From Endomychus coccineus (taxonomy: Eukaryota > Arthropoda > Insecta > Coleoptera > Endomychidae), in NCBI GenBank assembly GCA_958510875.1, contig OY294067.1, forward strand, positions 254,511,736-254,575,735: a stretch of DNA of 64,000 bases. The letters are read 5' to 3'. Shown here in pieces: positions 1 through 11,640 of the stretch. The position numbers and the translations under genes were made by a program. Under the pieces are notes generated by a model. The model did no database searches, was not told the DNA's origin, and worked only from the letters and a program-made list of their open reading frames with translations. The stretch's first letter is position 1. Every line of letters begins with the position of its first letter.

Positions 1-900
1 AGGGAATTCAAATACTCAAATTTCCCCAGGTTAAATTAGCTTGAAAATAAAAGGAATAAAACGCTCATACTGAGTGTGATTGAAATTTACTGAAGTCGGA
101 AGCTAAAATCGGTTTAGATACACACTATGGGAACAATTTTTACAAATGGGTGAATACAAAAGGTGAATAATATTGAAATATGAATGGGTAGAAGGAATGA
201 AGCTAGATCTACAATACTATAAAAAAATGGTGAGAACGAACTCTCAACTAAATTAGCACTAATGTAATACTTACAGAAGTTGGAACATTAATGTTAACAC
301 TACCAGATAGCGCATATAATAGCCACAATATTCGAAACTGTATTAGTAAAATTTTTATTACCGATAGCCTGACCTTGAATTGGTGAAATTGTACTTCCCG
401 TCTGAGCAAGGCTACAATCCTATCAGATGTACCTCCTTAACTTAATACTGTACTCTTGCCTCAATAACAGACCTTACAGAACTGTACAGCAGACTCATTC
501 GGAGGAATAACACTTACGGGAGACCTGTAGACCTTTAGGAAGAAACCTGTAAAAGTTAAAATGTTCAAATCTCTGAATATAACGTGTATTACACTTAGAA
601 TGGGTAGAATACATAGAAATGGATTGAACAGAAGTTAAACTAACCTATTTCCTGGAACTTTTAGCTCGAGGAACAGAGCCAATTAGATTTCCTGAAGTAA
701 AGTGAATGAATCGAATAGAATTTAGAATACTGAGATAATTACCTAGAGTATGGGGTTAAATTTCCTTTACACAAGAAGCTATTAATTGCGTTCTCGAAAT
801 CACTCTCTCTCTCGACTTCCAATTCTTCCAATTCTCTGGTTTAAAATCACACAGCGTGCGTCAAAATTGGAGTTATAATATCCTTACGTAGACACATCCA
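1..900. repeat. Diverged repeat shared with 39.3-40.1 kb, possibly a BEL/Pao LTR
   Basis: Several short blocks occur in the same order here and at about 39,310-40,100: a polypurine block near 45-110, a block reading gatagcctgacct near 362, a cagcagactc block near 487, and a ttcctgaag...gaatgaatcgaat block near 690. The stretch has no open frame. A BEL/Pao pol remnant follows on the same strand, so an LTR or 5' untranslated region of that element is a reasonable inference. No LTR boundary or primer-binding site could be placed. Confidence 0.35.
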
Positions 901-984
901 TCCATATACCAACAATTTCAAACCAACATGGTGGATGATGTCTTCGATTTTAATAGGAGGAAAATCCCAATACGGTTTTTAAAA

Positions 985-2590
985 CATGGTTTCACACCCC
1001 TTCTGACATTCGAGAAATGTTCCATCAAGTTCTGATTCGAGACGAAGACTGTTCAGCCCAACACTATTTTCGGCGAGGTATGGACATATCAAAGAAGCCT
1101 GATGTGTACGAAATGAAAGCTATGACGTTTGGAGCAACATCCTCACCTTCAGTTCGTCATAAATAGAAATGCTGAAGAATACTATCAAAAGTATCCTGTA
1201 GCAGCCAGGGCAATAATTGATAAATATTATGTTGATGATTATCTGGATGGCACAGAGACGGAGGAGGAAGCTATTCAACTAATTTCAGAAGTTATAGATA
1301 TCCATGTGAAAGCTGGATTTGAAATCTGTGATTGGATAAGTAATTCTCAACTCGCATCTCAAAATCAGAAGAATTTAAATTCCTTCCTTCATCAACATGC
1401 GGAAAGGGTGTTAGAACTATGGTGGAATCCTGAGACAGACAACTACATATTTCCACTCAACCTTCAGAAAATTGATTCAAAAATCATGGGCATAATGGAT
1501 ATACCGACAAAAATATATTCTTAGAGTTGTCATGTCTGTTTTCAACCCTCTAGGTTTTTTGTCGCCATTGGTGATAGAGTTCAAAATTTTCATGCAACAT
1601 TTAGGTAATATGGAATCGATTGGGATGATCAAATATCTGAAGACTTGAACACGTGATGGATTCAACTATCGGAAGAACTGAAGAAGATTGATGAAACATA
1701 TTCACCCAGATGCTATGGTCCACAACAATACAAAAGCAGAAGGGTGTATCTTCATGGCTTCTGCGATACTAGCGAAAAAGCATTTTCAGCTGTTGTCTAT
1801 CTGAGATTCACTGATCAAGATGTGTTTCAAATCTCCTTTGTTAGTGCAAAAACTCAGGTGGTACTTATGAAACCAATCACCATAGCTATATTTGAGTTAC
1901 AGGCTGCAGTTATGTTGAGTAGACTCGTAAATACGATAAAAGAGTACCTTGAAATCGAAGTTAACGAAATTTATCTCTGGGCCGACTCAAAAATTGATTT
2001 ACATTGGATTCGATCTAACTCAAACAGATATAAAACTGTCTTATCTGTGAAAGTTGGGGAACAACAGACATCACAGACATTGATAATTGGCATTGGGTAC
2101 CTGGAGAACAAAACGTGGCTGAAGAAAGCACGAGAGAAGTGAATACAGCAAGCAAAATTGAATGGTTAGCAATACCGAATTTTTTGACATTCCTTGAAGA
2201 CGACTGATCAAAAGAAGTTGTTACTCTTATTCTAGTTGAAGAAAATTATTCACCTAATATTGAGGGATCTTCGAAATACAGAAAATTAGTGAAAGCCACT
2301 ACCTGGAGGTTTCGATTCGTAGCAAATGGTGGAAATAAAAACGAAATCACTACTATTTATTTAGAAGTTTCGGAGTTAAATGAAGCAGAAAAAATTTTAG
2401 TTAAATACGTTCAAAGCATCAGTTTCCCTCAAGAAATATCAGATTTGAAAATCAAGAAAGATTTGGGGAAATCAAGTCGAGTTCATCATATCGTTTCTCG
2501 ACAAAAAGGCATTTTCAGAATAAAAGGGAAACTGGAACAATCTGATGACCTGAATTTTTTTCCAAAAACATCCGGCTCGAAGGACCAATG
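985..2590 (+). pseudogene. BEL/Pao retrotransposon pol remnant (RT, RNase H, start of integrase)
   Basis: This is a broken pol gene of a BEL/Pao LTR retrotransposon. Reading through frameshifts, the reverse transcriptase begins near 985 with DIREMFHQVLIRDED and KAMTFGATSSPS. It shifts frame near 1130 and continues with INRNAEEYY and the catalytic YVDDYLDG box near 1230. FNPLGFLSPLVIEF follows near 1540. The 1744-2142 frame (YLHGFCDTSEKAF, then LWADSKIDLHWI) matches the RNase H-like domain typical of Pao pol. The 2289-2600 frame (LNEAEKILVKYVQ, then GIFRIKGKLEQSDDL) matches the linker just before the integrase zinc finger, where the remnant stops. Gag, protease and the integrase core are missing. 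At least two frameshifts and several stops make it non-functional. The family call is firm; the exact ends are approximate. Confidence 0.85.
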
Positions 2591-2609
2591 TTCAAACTAG
2601 TCAGTCTTA

Positions 2610-3690
2610 CTGTGGGTTTCTTTCCTCTAGTTTAAAGTCGAAATAAACAGATAAATTATATTCTTAATGGATCATTTTATATTTCACTTTTTGACAATAC
2701 AAGTCAATGTTAAAAACTATCTTATTTTATATCTATCACAATGTACTGGATCAAGTAACAAGTAGATTATATAAAAGTGACAAGAACACCTCCTGTTAAG
2801 AAACACCCAACGATGACTTCACTCTACAAACGCACCAGCAGAAGTGTCCTTGAACGTTATAATGATTAGACGATAGCACATGGGCACAGAACTGACCGCA
2901 GATCGCATATTAAGAAGTCCGAAATGGAGACTTCTTGGTTACTGCGTGGCACAGAGATGAGGAATGGCACCGGGCATAGGCTTATCGGCCAGATCTGAAC
3001 CGTAGAGTGGAATTTACACGTTACAAATCATTCATTAAATTAGTGCAAATCGAACTGTTAGTATTTTTTTTATTTAAGTTTATACATGAATCAATAATGA
3101 AGTCATGTACGAAGATTCATTTGCAGATGTTTAATCAACTAAAAAGCCAAAGACTCGATTTGGTAGAAATTGCGGATGTGAAGGTTTGGTCATTCTTCCG
3201 CAATCGCCTTGTAATTTGCAATATTGCTATAGAACAGGTTGTTGCAACATTATACACATTCGATAGTGGCTATTATAGCAATGCATCAGTTCGAAACCCG
3301 ATAAGATTAATCGAACGCTAGACATGGTCGCTTTGTATCCTGTCAATTTCAGGGGTAACAGGGAAGAGAGAGAATTCGTACTGTAATTAGAATACATTTG
3401 GTGGTGGCTTTGCCAGCCGGATTCGATTTCTCTCCGTCTTTGTCCGTATTTCACTCAGCCTCTTCGTCGGAATAGTTGAAGATTCATACGTTTGTAAAAT
3501 TGAACTAATTCCGAATGAACAATTATTTCTGCTCCAATCAGTTTCCAAATTCACAATCATCGATCGCGGTTCGCAAATTATTCACTCCTCTATACGTTCA
3601 TACGTGTAATCGTTTGTGCGAAATTTGAGAATACCTTGTGGTAAAATCTACAAAATATCAGGTGCCATTGTTTTATTCGCCAGCGTTGGT
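2610..3690. other. No gene seen; diverged repeat near 2880-3030
   Basis: There is no convincing coding sequence; the short frame at 3007-3321 has no recognisable motif. The segment around 2995-3030 (gaaccgtagagtggaatttacac) resembles 40,385-40,415 (taagccgtaaagtggaattcacac). It may therefore be the far end of the same LTR-like repeat as 1-900. Confidence 0.3.
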
Positions 3691-3696
3691 TGACGT

Positions 3697-3850
3697 AGTA
3701 TAAAATCATTTTAAACTTTCTAAAGTTGGAGAATGAAACTCAAATTTACACAAAAACTTGTAACAATTAATTTCTAATTGATGTTGTAAAATTATTTCAC
3801 CACACTGTGGTATTCTCAAAGCTTGTAGTGATTGAATAAAGCTAGATAAA
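3697..3850 (+). repeat. Interspersed repeat, inverted copy at 14.1 kb
   Basis: The sequence from tataaaatcattttaa through ctcaaatttacacaaaaact and caccacactgtgg is matched in reverse complement at 14,085-14,235, with substitutions and small indels. No terminal repeats or target duplication were identified, so the class is unknown. Confidence 0.55.
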
Positions 3851-4079
3851 AAAATAATGGTTACTGTTCCTTCCGGACTGTCTAAAGAACGATACAAGTT
3901 AGTTAAAAAACTCAGTGTTTCCTACAATAAAACAAAACTATTCATATGTTAGTGTCACACACATGGGGCCACCTGCTATTAAAATTTCAAATTTCTTGTA
4001 ATTAAGATATTCACGTAGCGTATAAAATGTGGAATAATTTAGCCAAGTTTATCGAAAATAATGAAAATAAATTATCCAA

Positions 4080-5050
4080 TGAGGTTAATAAATTCGTATC
4101 AAACGAATAGCTCTCTTCTGCATAAAATCTAGGAGCCTTGGCGCATATTTGGGAGCTGAACTCCAAACTTATGAATAGTACTCCAGGACAGGTATAATCT
4201 GTGTTTTGTAGATTATGAGGATCTGTTTTTGTCAAGTGGTTATTGCAATGGACCGTAGATGATCCCCACATGAGAGGGTTCAAGAGAACAGCACCTGTAT
4301 CATCATCATATTGGAGATTGTAGGATCCGCCTTCCTGAAAAACATATAAGCTTGAGTTTTCGTTTCATTAAACTTCAGTTAATTATAGGATTCCCATTCT
4401 CAAATGGTTGCCAGATCTCCATTATTTGCGTCTATCTGTCTCCGTCTCGCTTGTCTGGCTTCATTGAATGAAATAGTGGCTCTAGATGGGAGAGCGTTAT
4501 GAAGTGCATGTACCATCATCTTCAAAGCTGCGAACGGGACAGGAGGTCACTTCCAACAGGTCGTTGATATGGAGCAGAAACTAAGTTGATGCTAAGACAT
4601 ATCCCTGTGGAATCCTAATGTTAATAGCTATTGTATCGGAGGTGATCTATTTGAGAGGGAACCGGATAGTAAGCGACAAAGTTGAGGTGGCAAACCATAT
4701 GACGGAAGTTTCCCAGGAAGGCTTTGGTGCCAGAGTCGGTCCAATGCTTTGGAGATGTCCAATGCTACAGGTAAAGAGTTCCCATATTCTTCAATAGATT
4801 TCTGCCATACTTGTGTAGCATAGACAAGAAGGTCTCCTGTAGATTTCCGCTAGCCTAAGCCATATTGCCTATGTCATTCACGATTCTGGAGCCCTATAGG
4901 CATTGTATGAGCTCGATGTTGATTGGATTTTCCAACACAGATGATAGTGCAATGGGTCTATAATCATTAGGAAGAGTCCTCTTTTCTCAAATGAATATTC
5001 ATGTAATGCCTTGTACATAGCAGAAGCTGGACGCAGTTACAGTGTGAAGT
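4080..5050 (-). pseudogene. Non-LTR retrotransposon fragment, family F (RT and C-terminal region)
   Basis: Read on the minus strand, broken frames give VALDISKALDRLWHQSL and LPSYGLPPQLCRLLSG (RT fingers and palm region, about 4800-4680). They then give FNETKTQAYMFFRKAD (about 4375-4330), and VLEYYS and LDFMQKRAIRLI (about 4190-4100), the C-terminal region after the palm. The same family recurs in the same orientation at 41.4, 56.7-57.4 and 58.4-59.7 kb; nucleotide identity to the last is obvious around tactccaggacaggt and ttgtagattatgagg. Stops and indels are frequent. The endonuclease domain and the catalytic ADD box are not readable here. It is a dead copy of a Jockey/CR1-type element; the clade is uncertain. 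Confidence 0.75.
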
Positions 5051-5059
5051 TTCACGAAT

Positions 5060-6145
5060 ATTTGGGAAGTTACAGGCTCAAAAAAAGAGAAAACTAATTA
5101 CGCGAATCATCTATTGGAACATAATCACAACGTCACTCGATATTTCTGATATTCAGCAGAAACGACAAAGGAACAACATAAATTCTGTAAAATACAAAAA
5201 ACAATAGTAAAATGATATTAAAAGACCAAATCGGGGTACCTATAATTCACCATTTAACAAGAATTTTGTGCATATCCCTATCCTTAAATTTGAACCAGAT
5301 TCATATTGATTTCCAATATTTGAGGACATAATTGTACATTTAGCTTCACTTGATAACTTCAAGTTTTGAGAAAACCACAGTGTGATGAAACAATTTGTCA
5401 GGATAAAGAAATTAATGGTTTTTAGAAAGTTGATAATCCAAAACATGTAAATGAAGAACTATTGCTATTGTATGGGGATATGAAGTGAATGTTAGACAAA
5501 GATGAAGATAATGGTAATTCGATTTGGACAAAATGAATTGTATCGCAAACACTGGAGTATTGTTTGATCGAAATATAAAGAGTTCAACCAAAGTTTCTGA
5601 TGAATATTGAATGACTTATGAGTGTAATCCGTATGTTATAACACAACAAAATTTAGAAAACTGTGCTAGCACAACAAATAAAATGTATTCGCACATCAAA
5701 TCAATATTCATAAACATATCAAGTAGATCAGTTGAAAAGGGTTTACATAAGTGAAGGTGGACGCCACATTGTTAATCCTCTCCCCAGAAGCAAAACCGGA
5801 TTACTTGATGCTTTCAAACCATATTTAGCTTGAAGGATGATGACGGGAAGATGGATTCAGAAGGAAGCAATCATTAATGGGAGAGAGAGAGGGAGATCTT
5901 ACCAAGTATGTCTAAGTGTAATGCGGAGGTTTTGGTATTACGTCTTGATGAGACTTTCTAAAAACATTCAAAGCAAGTCAGTCAAGCACGGGATTCGGAT
6001 CCAATCCCCTTCCAAATACTAAGTGCCCATATATCAAAGAAGGAGGTCCTACTCTGACAACTACACTCACTTAGCGATTGCCTAGGATCTGGGCAACCCT
6101 AAACTCTATTTCTCCGGAATCACCTGATGTTCCTCAAATAGTATA
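5060..6145. other. No gene or clear repeat seen
   Basis: Only short AT-rich frames occur. A short GA-rich run lies at 5879-5895. Nothing here matches a transposon family I recognise. Confidence 0.4.
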
Positions 6146-6149
6146 CCAG

Positions 6150-6890
6150 TATTCCGTCGGGAGACTAGGCTTATCATAACCTTTACTTTACGATTATTCT
6201 CTTCAAGTCATTACTGAGCATAATGCTACGGGTGAAACGTGGAGTGGTTGCAGCTCTGTCTAGTGATGTAGCGTTTCGGGGATGGGTTTGCTTAGACGTT
6301 CGGACCTAATGCGGATAATTCGATGATGGTGGGAACACCGACCTTCATTTTCAATCTTATGCGATATTTGCGGTGATGTTAATGGTAGGAAAAAATATTT
6401 CCTGCAACATTTTTAAGGGAGGAGATCGGGAATGGAACGACCATGTCGTTCTAAGCTTATCATAAGCTAGCATTTGTTCGAATTCAGCTACTAATTAATT
6501 TCTTTATTCTCTTACTTTACGATTATTCTCTTCAAGTCACTATTGAGCATAATGCTATAGGTGGGACGTGGAGTGGTTTCAATTCTGTCTAGTAATGTAA
6601 CGTTCGGAAATGGGCTTGCTTAGATGCTCGGACTCAATGCAGATAATCCGATGATGGTGAGAACACTCACCTTAGTTTCAATCTTATGCGATATTTGCAA
6701 TAACGTTAATGTTAAAAAAAAAATTATTTCCTCCTGCAAACATATTTTGAAAGGAGACACCAGGAATGGAACGACCATGTCATTCTAGGCTTATCATAAC
6801 CTAGCTTTTGTTTAAAAGCTACTAATTAATTCCTTTATTCCCTTACTTCGATTATTCTGTTCAAGTCACTACTGAGTATTAATATTTCCT
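6150..6890 (+). repeat. Tandem repeat, period about 320-340 bp, just over two units
   Basis: The string cgattattct within ttac(ttta)cgattattctcttcaagtca recurs at 6191, 6530 and 6849, a spacing of 339 and then 319 bp. The following blocks (tgagcataatgct, acgtggagtggtt, caatcttatgcgatattt, ggaatggaacgaccatgtc, taggcttatcataac) repeat in order. The units differ by many substitutions, so the duplication is old. It could be a satellite seed or the repeated end of an unknown element. Confidence 0.8.
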
Positions 6891-6949
6891 CGATATTATC
6901 GATTCACACAGAAACCTGCTGTGAAATCGAACATTCACCACACATTATT

Positions 6950-8875
6950 GAAAAACTCTGCAAGAGGGATAAAATGAACTTGACGTTAATAATAAAAAGA
7001 TTCAAAAATCAACAAATAAAAATAAAACAATCTGGAATATTATAAAAAATAAAAGATCTGCCTCAGACGAAAACAATTCATCAAAGATTACACCAAGTGA
7101 TTTCAAAACTTACTTCCTGAATGCATCAATAGAGGTTTCATTAAACATACCTGTTTCTCCCATTAGTCCAATAGATCTAATGCATAATATTGTTCTACCT
7201 AATGAACATTTGACCTTTTCATGCGTCTCTTATACTGAAGTCAGGGACACAATATTATCTTTAAAAACCACAAAAGCAATAGACGCTTTTGGTTTAAGCA
7301 TTTCAATAATTAAAAAAAAAACATTGACTTACTGGTTTCACCCCTGACAAAACTCTTTAACAGGTGTTTGATAGAAGGTATTTTTCCAGACTGCCTTAAG
7401 CTAGCTCTAGTGTTACCTTTACATTAAAAAGGTGATACTTCTACCTTAAGTAACTATAGGCCAATTTCTATTCTGCCGGTTTTTAGTAAAATTCTAGAAA
7501 AACTTATGTGCAATCAGATACTCAATTATTTTGAAACAAACAAATTATTCAGCGAGAATCAATTTGGATTTCGCAAAAAACGATCCACTATCGATGCTAT
7601 CCGCAAATTTGTTGATTTTACCTTGAAGGTTTTTGAAAGTAGCGAGTTCAGTATGTCTATTTTCATGGACTTGAGCAAGGCTTTCGATTGCCTCTCTATG
7701 GAAATCTTACTAGCAAAACTAGAAAGATACAAATTTTCACAAAACAGTATTCGTCTCATAAAGTCTTACTTAACTGATCGAAAAATAGTCGTAAATTTCC
7801 AGTGCGCCATGTCGGAAAGTGGAGATCTGACGATGGGAGTCCCTCAGGGCTCCATTGTGGGACCTTTACTGTTTTTGATCTACATAAATGATTTGCCTAA
7901 TTTTTTATCGGATATTGAAAGCTTTTTATACCCTGATGACTCCAACTTCTCTATAATAGGTAAAATTTTAGGGGAGGTTTTGGAGGCCACAAAGCAGGCG
8001 CAGTCGAGAGCCTTGGTTTGGTTCACTGCAAATAGACTCAGTGTAAACATAGAGAAGACGCAAACACTTTTATTAACACTAAGAAATCATGAAACAATTG
8101 AAGGCAATTGTTCTAGTGTAAAATTTTTAGGAGTTCATATAGATAATACTCTTACATAGAATACTCATGTAGACGAACTAGCAAAAAAAATTGCAAAAAA
8201 TATGTATGCCTTGCGCAGTCTCTCGGGCACTGTTTCAAATAATGTTTTGCTCACTGCCTACTACGGATTATGTGAATCTCTAATATCCTATGCTATTATA
8301 GTGTGGGAAATTTCAGCAGCTGCCAGAGAAAAAATCTTTGGTTTACAAAGAAGGGCGATACGTATTGTGGCCGGTATTAAGTATCGAGATGATTATAGGC
8401 ATGCCTTTATAAATCTTCATGTTTTAACGTTTCCCTGTTTGTAAATTTTTTCATGTCTTTGCTATGCTCTTGAGAGGTACCCTACGTTAACTCTCCAATG
8501 TGATGTACATGAGCATGATACAAGAAATAAATACGACATTAGGAAAGATTTTGGTCGACTTACAAGAGCTCTCAGCGCACATGAGAACAATGCTTTTTCT
8601 TATTTTAATAAACTTCCTCCAGAGGTTAGAAATTACTCTCCAAATAAGTTTAAAACTGTTGTCAAGACCTTTCTGGTATCATCAGCTTTTTATTCAACAG
8701 ATGAATTTTTCTTATCGAGTAACTTAAATACTTTATCTTAAAATTCTCAAACGTTTTTGTCCTAACTGTAAGAGTAACGTTCTGTCAAACTAATTTTACT
8801 CTTTTTATCTTTGTTATTGTGACTATTTTTATATTTTATTGACAATTGTAAAATGTGTAAACATTATTAACATGA
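6950..8875 (+). pseudogene. CR1/Jockey-like non-LTR retrotransposon, 5'-truncated, RT damaged
   Basis: Broken frames give the pre-RT region (ITPSDFKTYFLNASIEVS near 7085; TKAIDAFGLSISII near 7265), then SNYRPISILPVFSKILEKL near 7450. A 217-residue frame at 7506-8159 holds NQFGFRKKRSTIDAI, MDLSKAFDCLS and MGVPQGSIVGPLLFLIYINDL. The catalytic (Y/F)ADD box is altered to YPDD near 7930, so the enzyme would be dead even without the stops. The C-terminal part continues at 8202-8444 (LCESLISYAIIVWE, GLQRRAIRIVAGIKYRDDYRHAF). There is a frameshift at an A-run near 7310. It is close in sequence and domain order to the longer element at 16.7-19.2 kb. The 3' end has an aataaa-like signal followed by a microsatellite tail. 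The endonuclease domain is absent. Confidence 0.88.
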
Positions 8876-8877
8876 AT

Positions 8878-8933
8878 AAAGATTCTTGATTCTTGATTCT
8901 TCTTGATTCTTGATTCTTGATTCTTGTAACAGA
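8878..8933 (+). repeat. GATTCTT microsatellite at the 3' end of the CR1-like element
   Basis: About seven imperfect copies of gattctt directly follow aataaa, where a CR1-type element is expected to end in a short tandem repeat instead of poly(A). It therefore marks the 3' end of the 6950-8875 element. Confidence 0.85.
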
Positions 8934-8935
8934 TT

Positions 8936-9713
8936 TGAACAAGTTACAGAGCAGACACCTGTTACCGAAACTGAGCCCATGAAAACGAGGAAGAATAGAT
9001 AGAAAAGAGAGACAGGACAGTGCACACTCCTGAAATAATGCTAACGTGGTTCCGGAAACGATGCATCGAGAACATTCAAGGGGGCAACACCGATCTTTTA
9101 ACAAACCTTGCTGACTTTTACATTTCAAATAAATAAGAGAATATTAAAGTCTGGAATACTTAATTTTATAGAACATCTAGGAGTACCCAGGCTAGCGTCA
9201 CACAAACTGAAGATCCTCGGTCCAACTCTCAGATAATGATCGGCAGATCGAAACAAGACTCAGAAGGTGAAGGGAAAACTTGTTCTACTTGTTACGTAAG
9301 GACTGAATATGAATTACAGAAAAATCATGGAGCAAACGACCTCGTTTGAATGTAAATTTACAGTTTGAATAAGTCATACTTCACATAGTTCAATCGTTTA
9401 ATGTTAAATACATATTTTAATATGTAAATTAGAGTAATGTTACGCCCTACCGGCATGGCGTAGCTTTAACGTAAGCAGTTTCTCGGTGGATATTTGAAAG
9501 TCGATAGGAAATTCTAATCATAAATATCTTATACCTCATTTCCTTTACGACGAAAATTTATTTCCTTCAATTTATCTAAATTACATATCAGTAGCGAATT
9601 AAGTTCTGACCAAAAGACTAATGGCATGAAAGCTGCTTTATTTGCATTTCTCTAACGGAGTATTCCTGTTAGGAAATTTATCGAGCTGTACATTACGCAG
9701 ATAAATTTATGCA
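8936..9713. other. No gene or clear repeat seen
   Basis: AT-rich sequence with only short frames. It forms the left flank of the DD41D transposon. Confidence 0.4.
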
Positions 9714-9715
9714 TA

Positions 9716-10170
9716 CCGGGTGTTTCAAATTCGATCCTCACCATTGGGATCTCGAAAACTATAAGAGATACGAAGATGGTTGAACTGGAGCAAAGTTGCG
9801 CATTCACCTGACTAACAATATGCCGTTGAGAAAGTTCTAAAATTCCGAAAATATCCGGAGATATCTGAAAAAAACCGAAATATTGGAAAATGGTTGTTAT
9901 TTTTTGTTGGCTTTATTTTCCTGAGAACTTGAAAATAAATTGCACTTTAACATTGTCACTTTTCCCCTGCTACATAATGATGTTTCCAGATTTGCTATCC
10001 GACGTTTCGTCTTCCGGCCACCATCATCAACTTTATTTTTTCTCATGGGCGCTACATTGTATCCTTTCTGTTTTGAATGGAACCAGATATTACCTTTTCA
10101 ATGATGTATCTAAGTTATCATGCTTTTCTGAAAAACCGAAGATATTAAAAAAATATTTCTTATCATAATA
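9716..10170 (+). repeat. Left terminal inverted repeat of the DD41D element
   Basis: It pairs with 11641-12095. The outer 40 bases match exactly, and the inner part carries substitutions and small indels. The frame at 9890-10168 is an accident of the repeat, not a gene. A hammerhead-like string lies at about 9997-10032 (minus strand). Confidence 0.88.
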
Positions 10171-10263
10171 GGCTTTGACTTTGATGTTTATAAATTTGAC
10201 TTTCAATTTGGCACACTTAATGACATTTTGTTATTATATAAGTCATTGAATTCTTGGCGGAAA

Positions 10264-11396
10264 ATGGCTTTGACGAATGAAGAAAAAAGAAACATGATAC
10301 AAATTTATTACAAATATAATAGAAACAGTATCAGGACAACGGAAATGTATTTAAACTTGTATCCCGAAAGACGACAACCACATCGAACTATGTTCAAGTT
10401 ATTGGATCAAAATCTTACCGAGTTTGGTTCATTTGAAAAGCCGAGGAAAAAGGCGAGACAGAATGGACCAGGAAACTATAGAAAATATGATTAATGAGGT
10501 ATGTATGAGGTAAATTAGTGTCCTTTTCAATAAAAATAGATAATTTGCAGATAAATATGAACCCGGGGAAATCTACACGTCAAATTTCCTCCGATTTGAA
10601 TGTTTGTCATACAAGTGCTTGGAGACAACTCAAAAAAAGCGGCTTCAAATGTTACAAATCACACATATCTCAAAAATTGCATCCAGGTGATTCCGAAAGG
10701 CGATCAGAATTTTGTAATTGGCTAATAAGAAGACCTGATTTTCCTGTTCTCCTAGAAAATGTAATTTGGACAGATGGAAGTACTTTTACGTATTGTGGGA
10801 TATTCAATCGAAATAACGAACACATTTGGAGCATAAACAACCCCAGACAGTTCCGAGAAATTCAACCTCAAGTGCGATTTAGTATTAATGTGTGGGCAGG
10901 AATTCACAAAGATAGAATTTTGGGTCCTCATTTATTTGACGGAGTTCTGAATGAAGAAACTTATCACCAGTTTTTAATGACGATTTTCGAAAACTATTTG
11001 GATGATCTACCTTTGGCTAACTGTAACAACATCTGGTTTCAACATGATGGTGCTCCACCTCACAATACCAGATAAGTATCTAATTACCTGACTGATAGGT
11101 TTGGTGACAAATGGATAGGGAATAATGGGCCGGTGAGATGGCCAGCAAGGTTTCCAGACTTAAATGTTATGGATACATTCTTATGGGGTACACTGAAAAA
11201 TAGAGTTTATGGTCAGAGGGAATATCAAAACGTTGAGGACCTTCAACATAGTATTGTTAGAGTGTTCGGAAGATTGAGGAGGAGGGAAATTAACCGTGCA
11301 GTGAATAATATTCGAAGAAGGGCGCAGTTGTGTTATCATCAACAAGGCCAGCATTTTGAGCATTTGCTGTTATTTACTTTCGTCTTTACATTTTAG
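10264..11396 (+). pseudogene. DD41D transposase: two exons, one frameshift, one in-frame stop
   Basis: The ATG at 10264 opens MALTNEEKRNMIQIYYKY, then YPERRQPHRTMFKLL, an N-terminal helix-turn-helix of the DUF4817 type. A frame slip near 10450 precedes a GT-AG intron of 52 bp (10499-10550). The other reading (MDQETIENMINE) splices in phase to INMNPGKSTRQISSDLNV, the second helix-turn-helix. The DDE domain follows: VIWTDGSTFT with the first Asp (about 10770), WFQHDGAPPH with the second (about 11046), and RWPARFPDLNVMDTFLWG. Counting codons, 41 residues separate the second Asp from the Asp of VMDTF, hence DD41D. A TAA at 11073-11075 interrupts the frame. The end is HQQGQHFEHLLLF. It cuts and pastes the element in the nucleus; this copy is inactive as read. 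Confidence 0.88.
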
Positions 11397-11640
11397 TTAA
11401 TTATTGTTATTCGTTCATTTTAGTTGTAAGTTTATCCAATAACTTGAACATACTTAGTTCGATGTGGTTGTCGTCTTTCGAGATACATGTTCAAATATAT
11501 TTCTGTAATAAATGTATATCATATCTCTTTTTCATTTATTCGTGAAAGCTATTTTTGGCCAATAATACGATGACTCACAAAATATTAAAATGTGAGCATT
11601 GACTTCGTAGGTCGATCATCAAGAATAAAAGCTCAATTTC

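Noticed and set aside
9890..10168. Open frame MVVIFCWLYFPENLK... and its mirror at 11,658-11,921
   Set aside because: Both are the same TIR read on opposite strands. The frames follow from the repeat, not from a gene.
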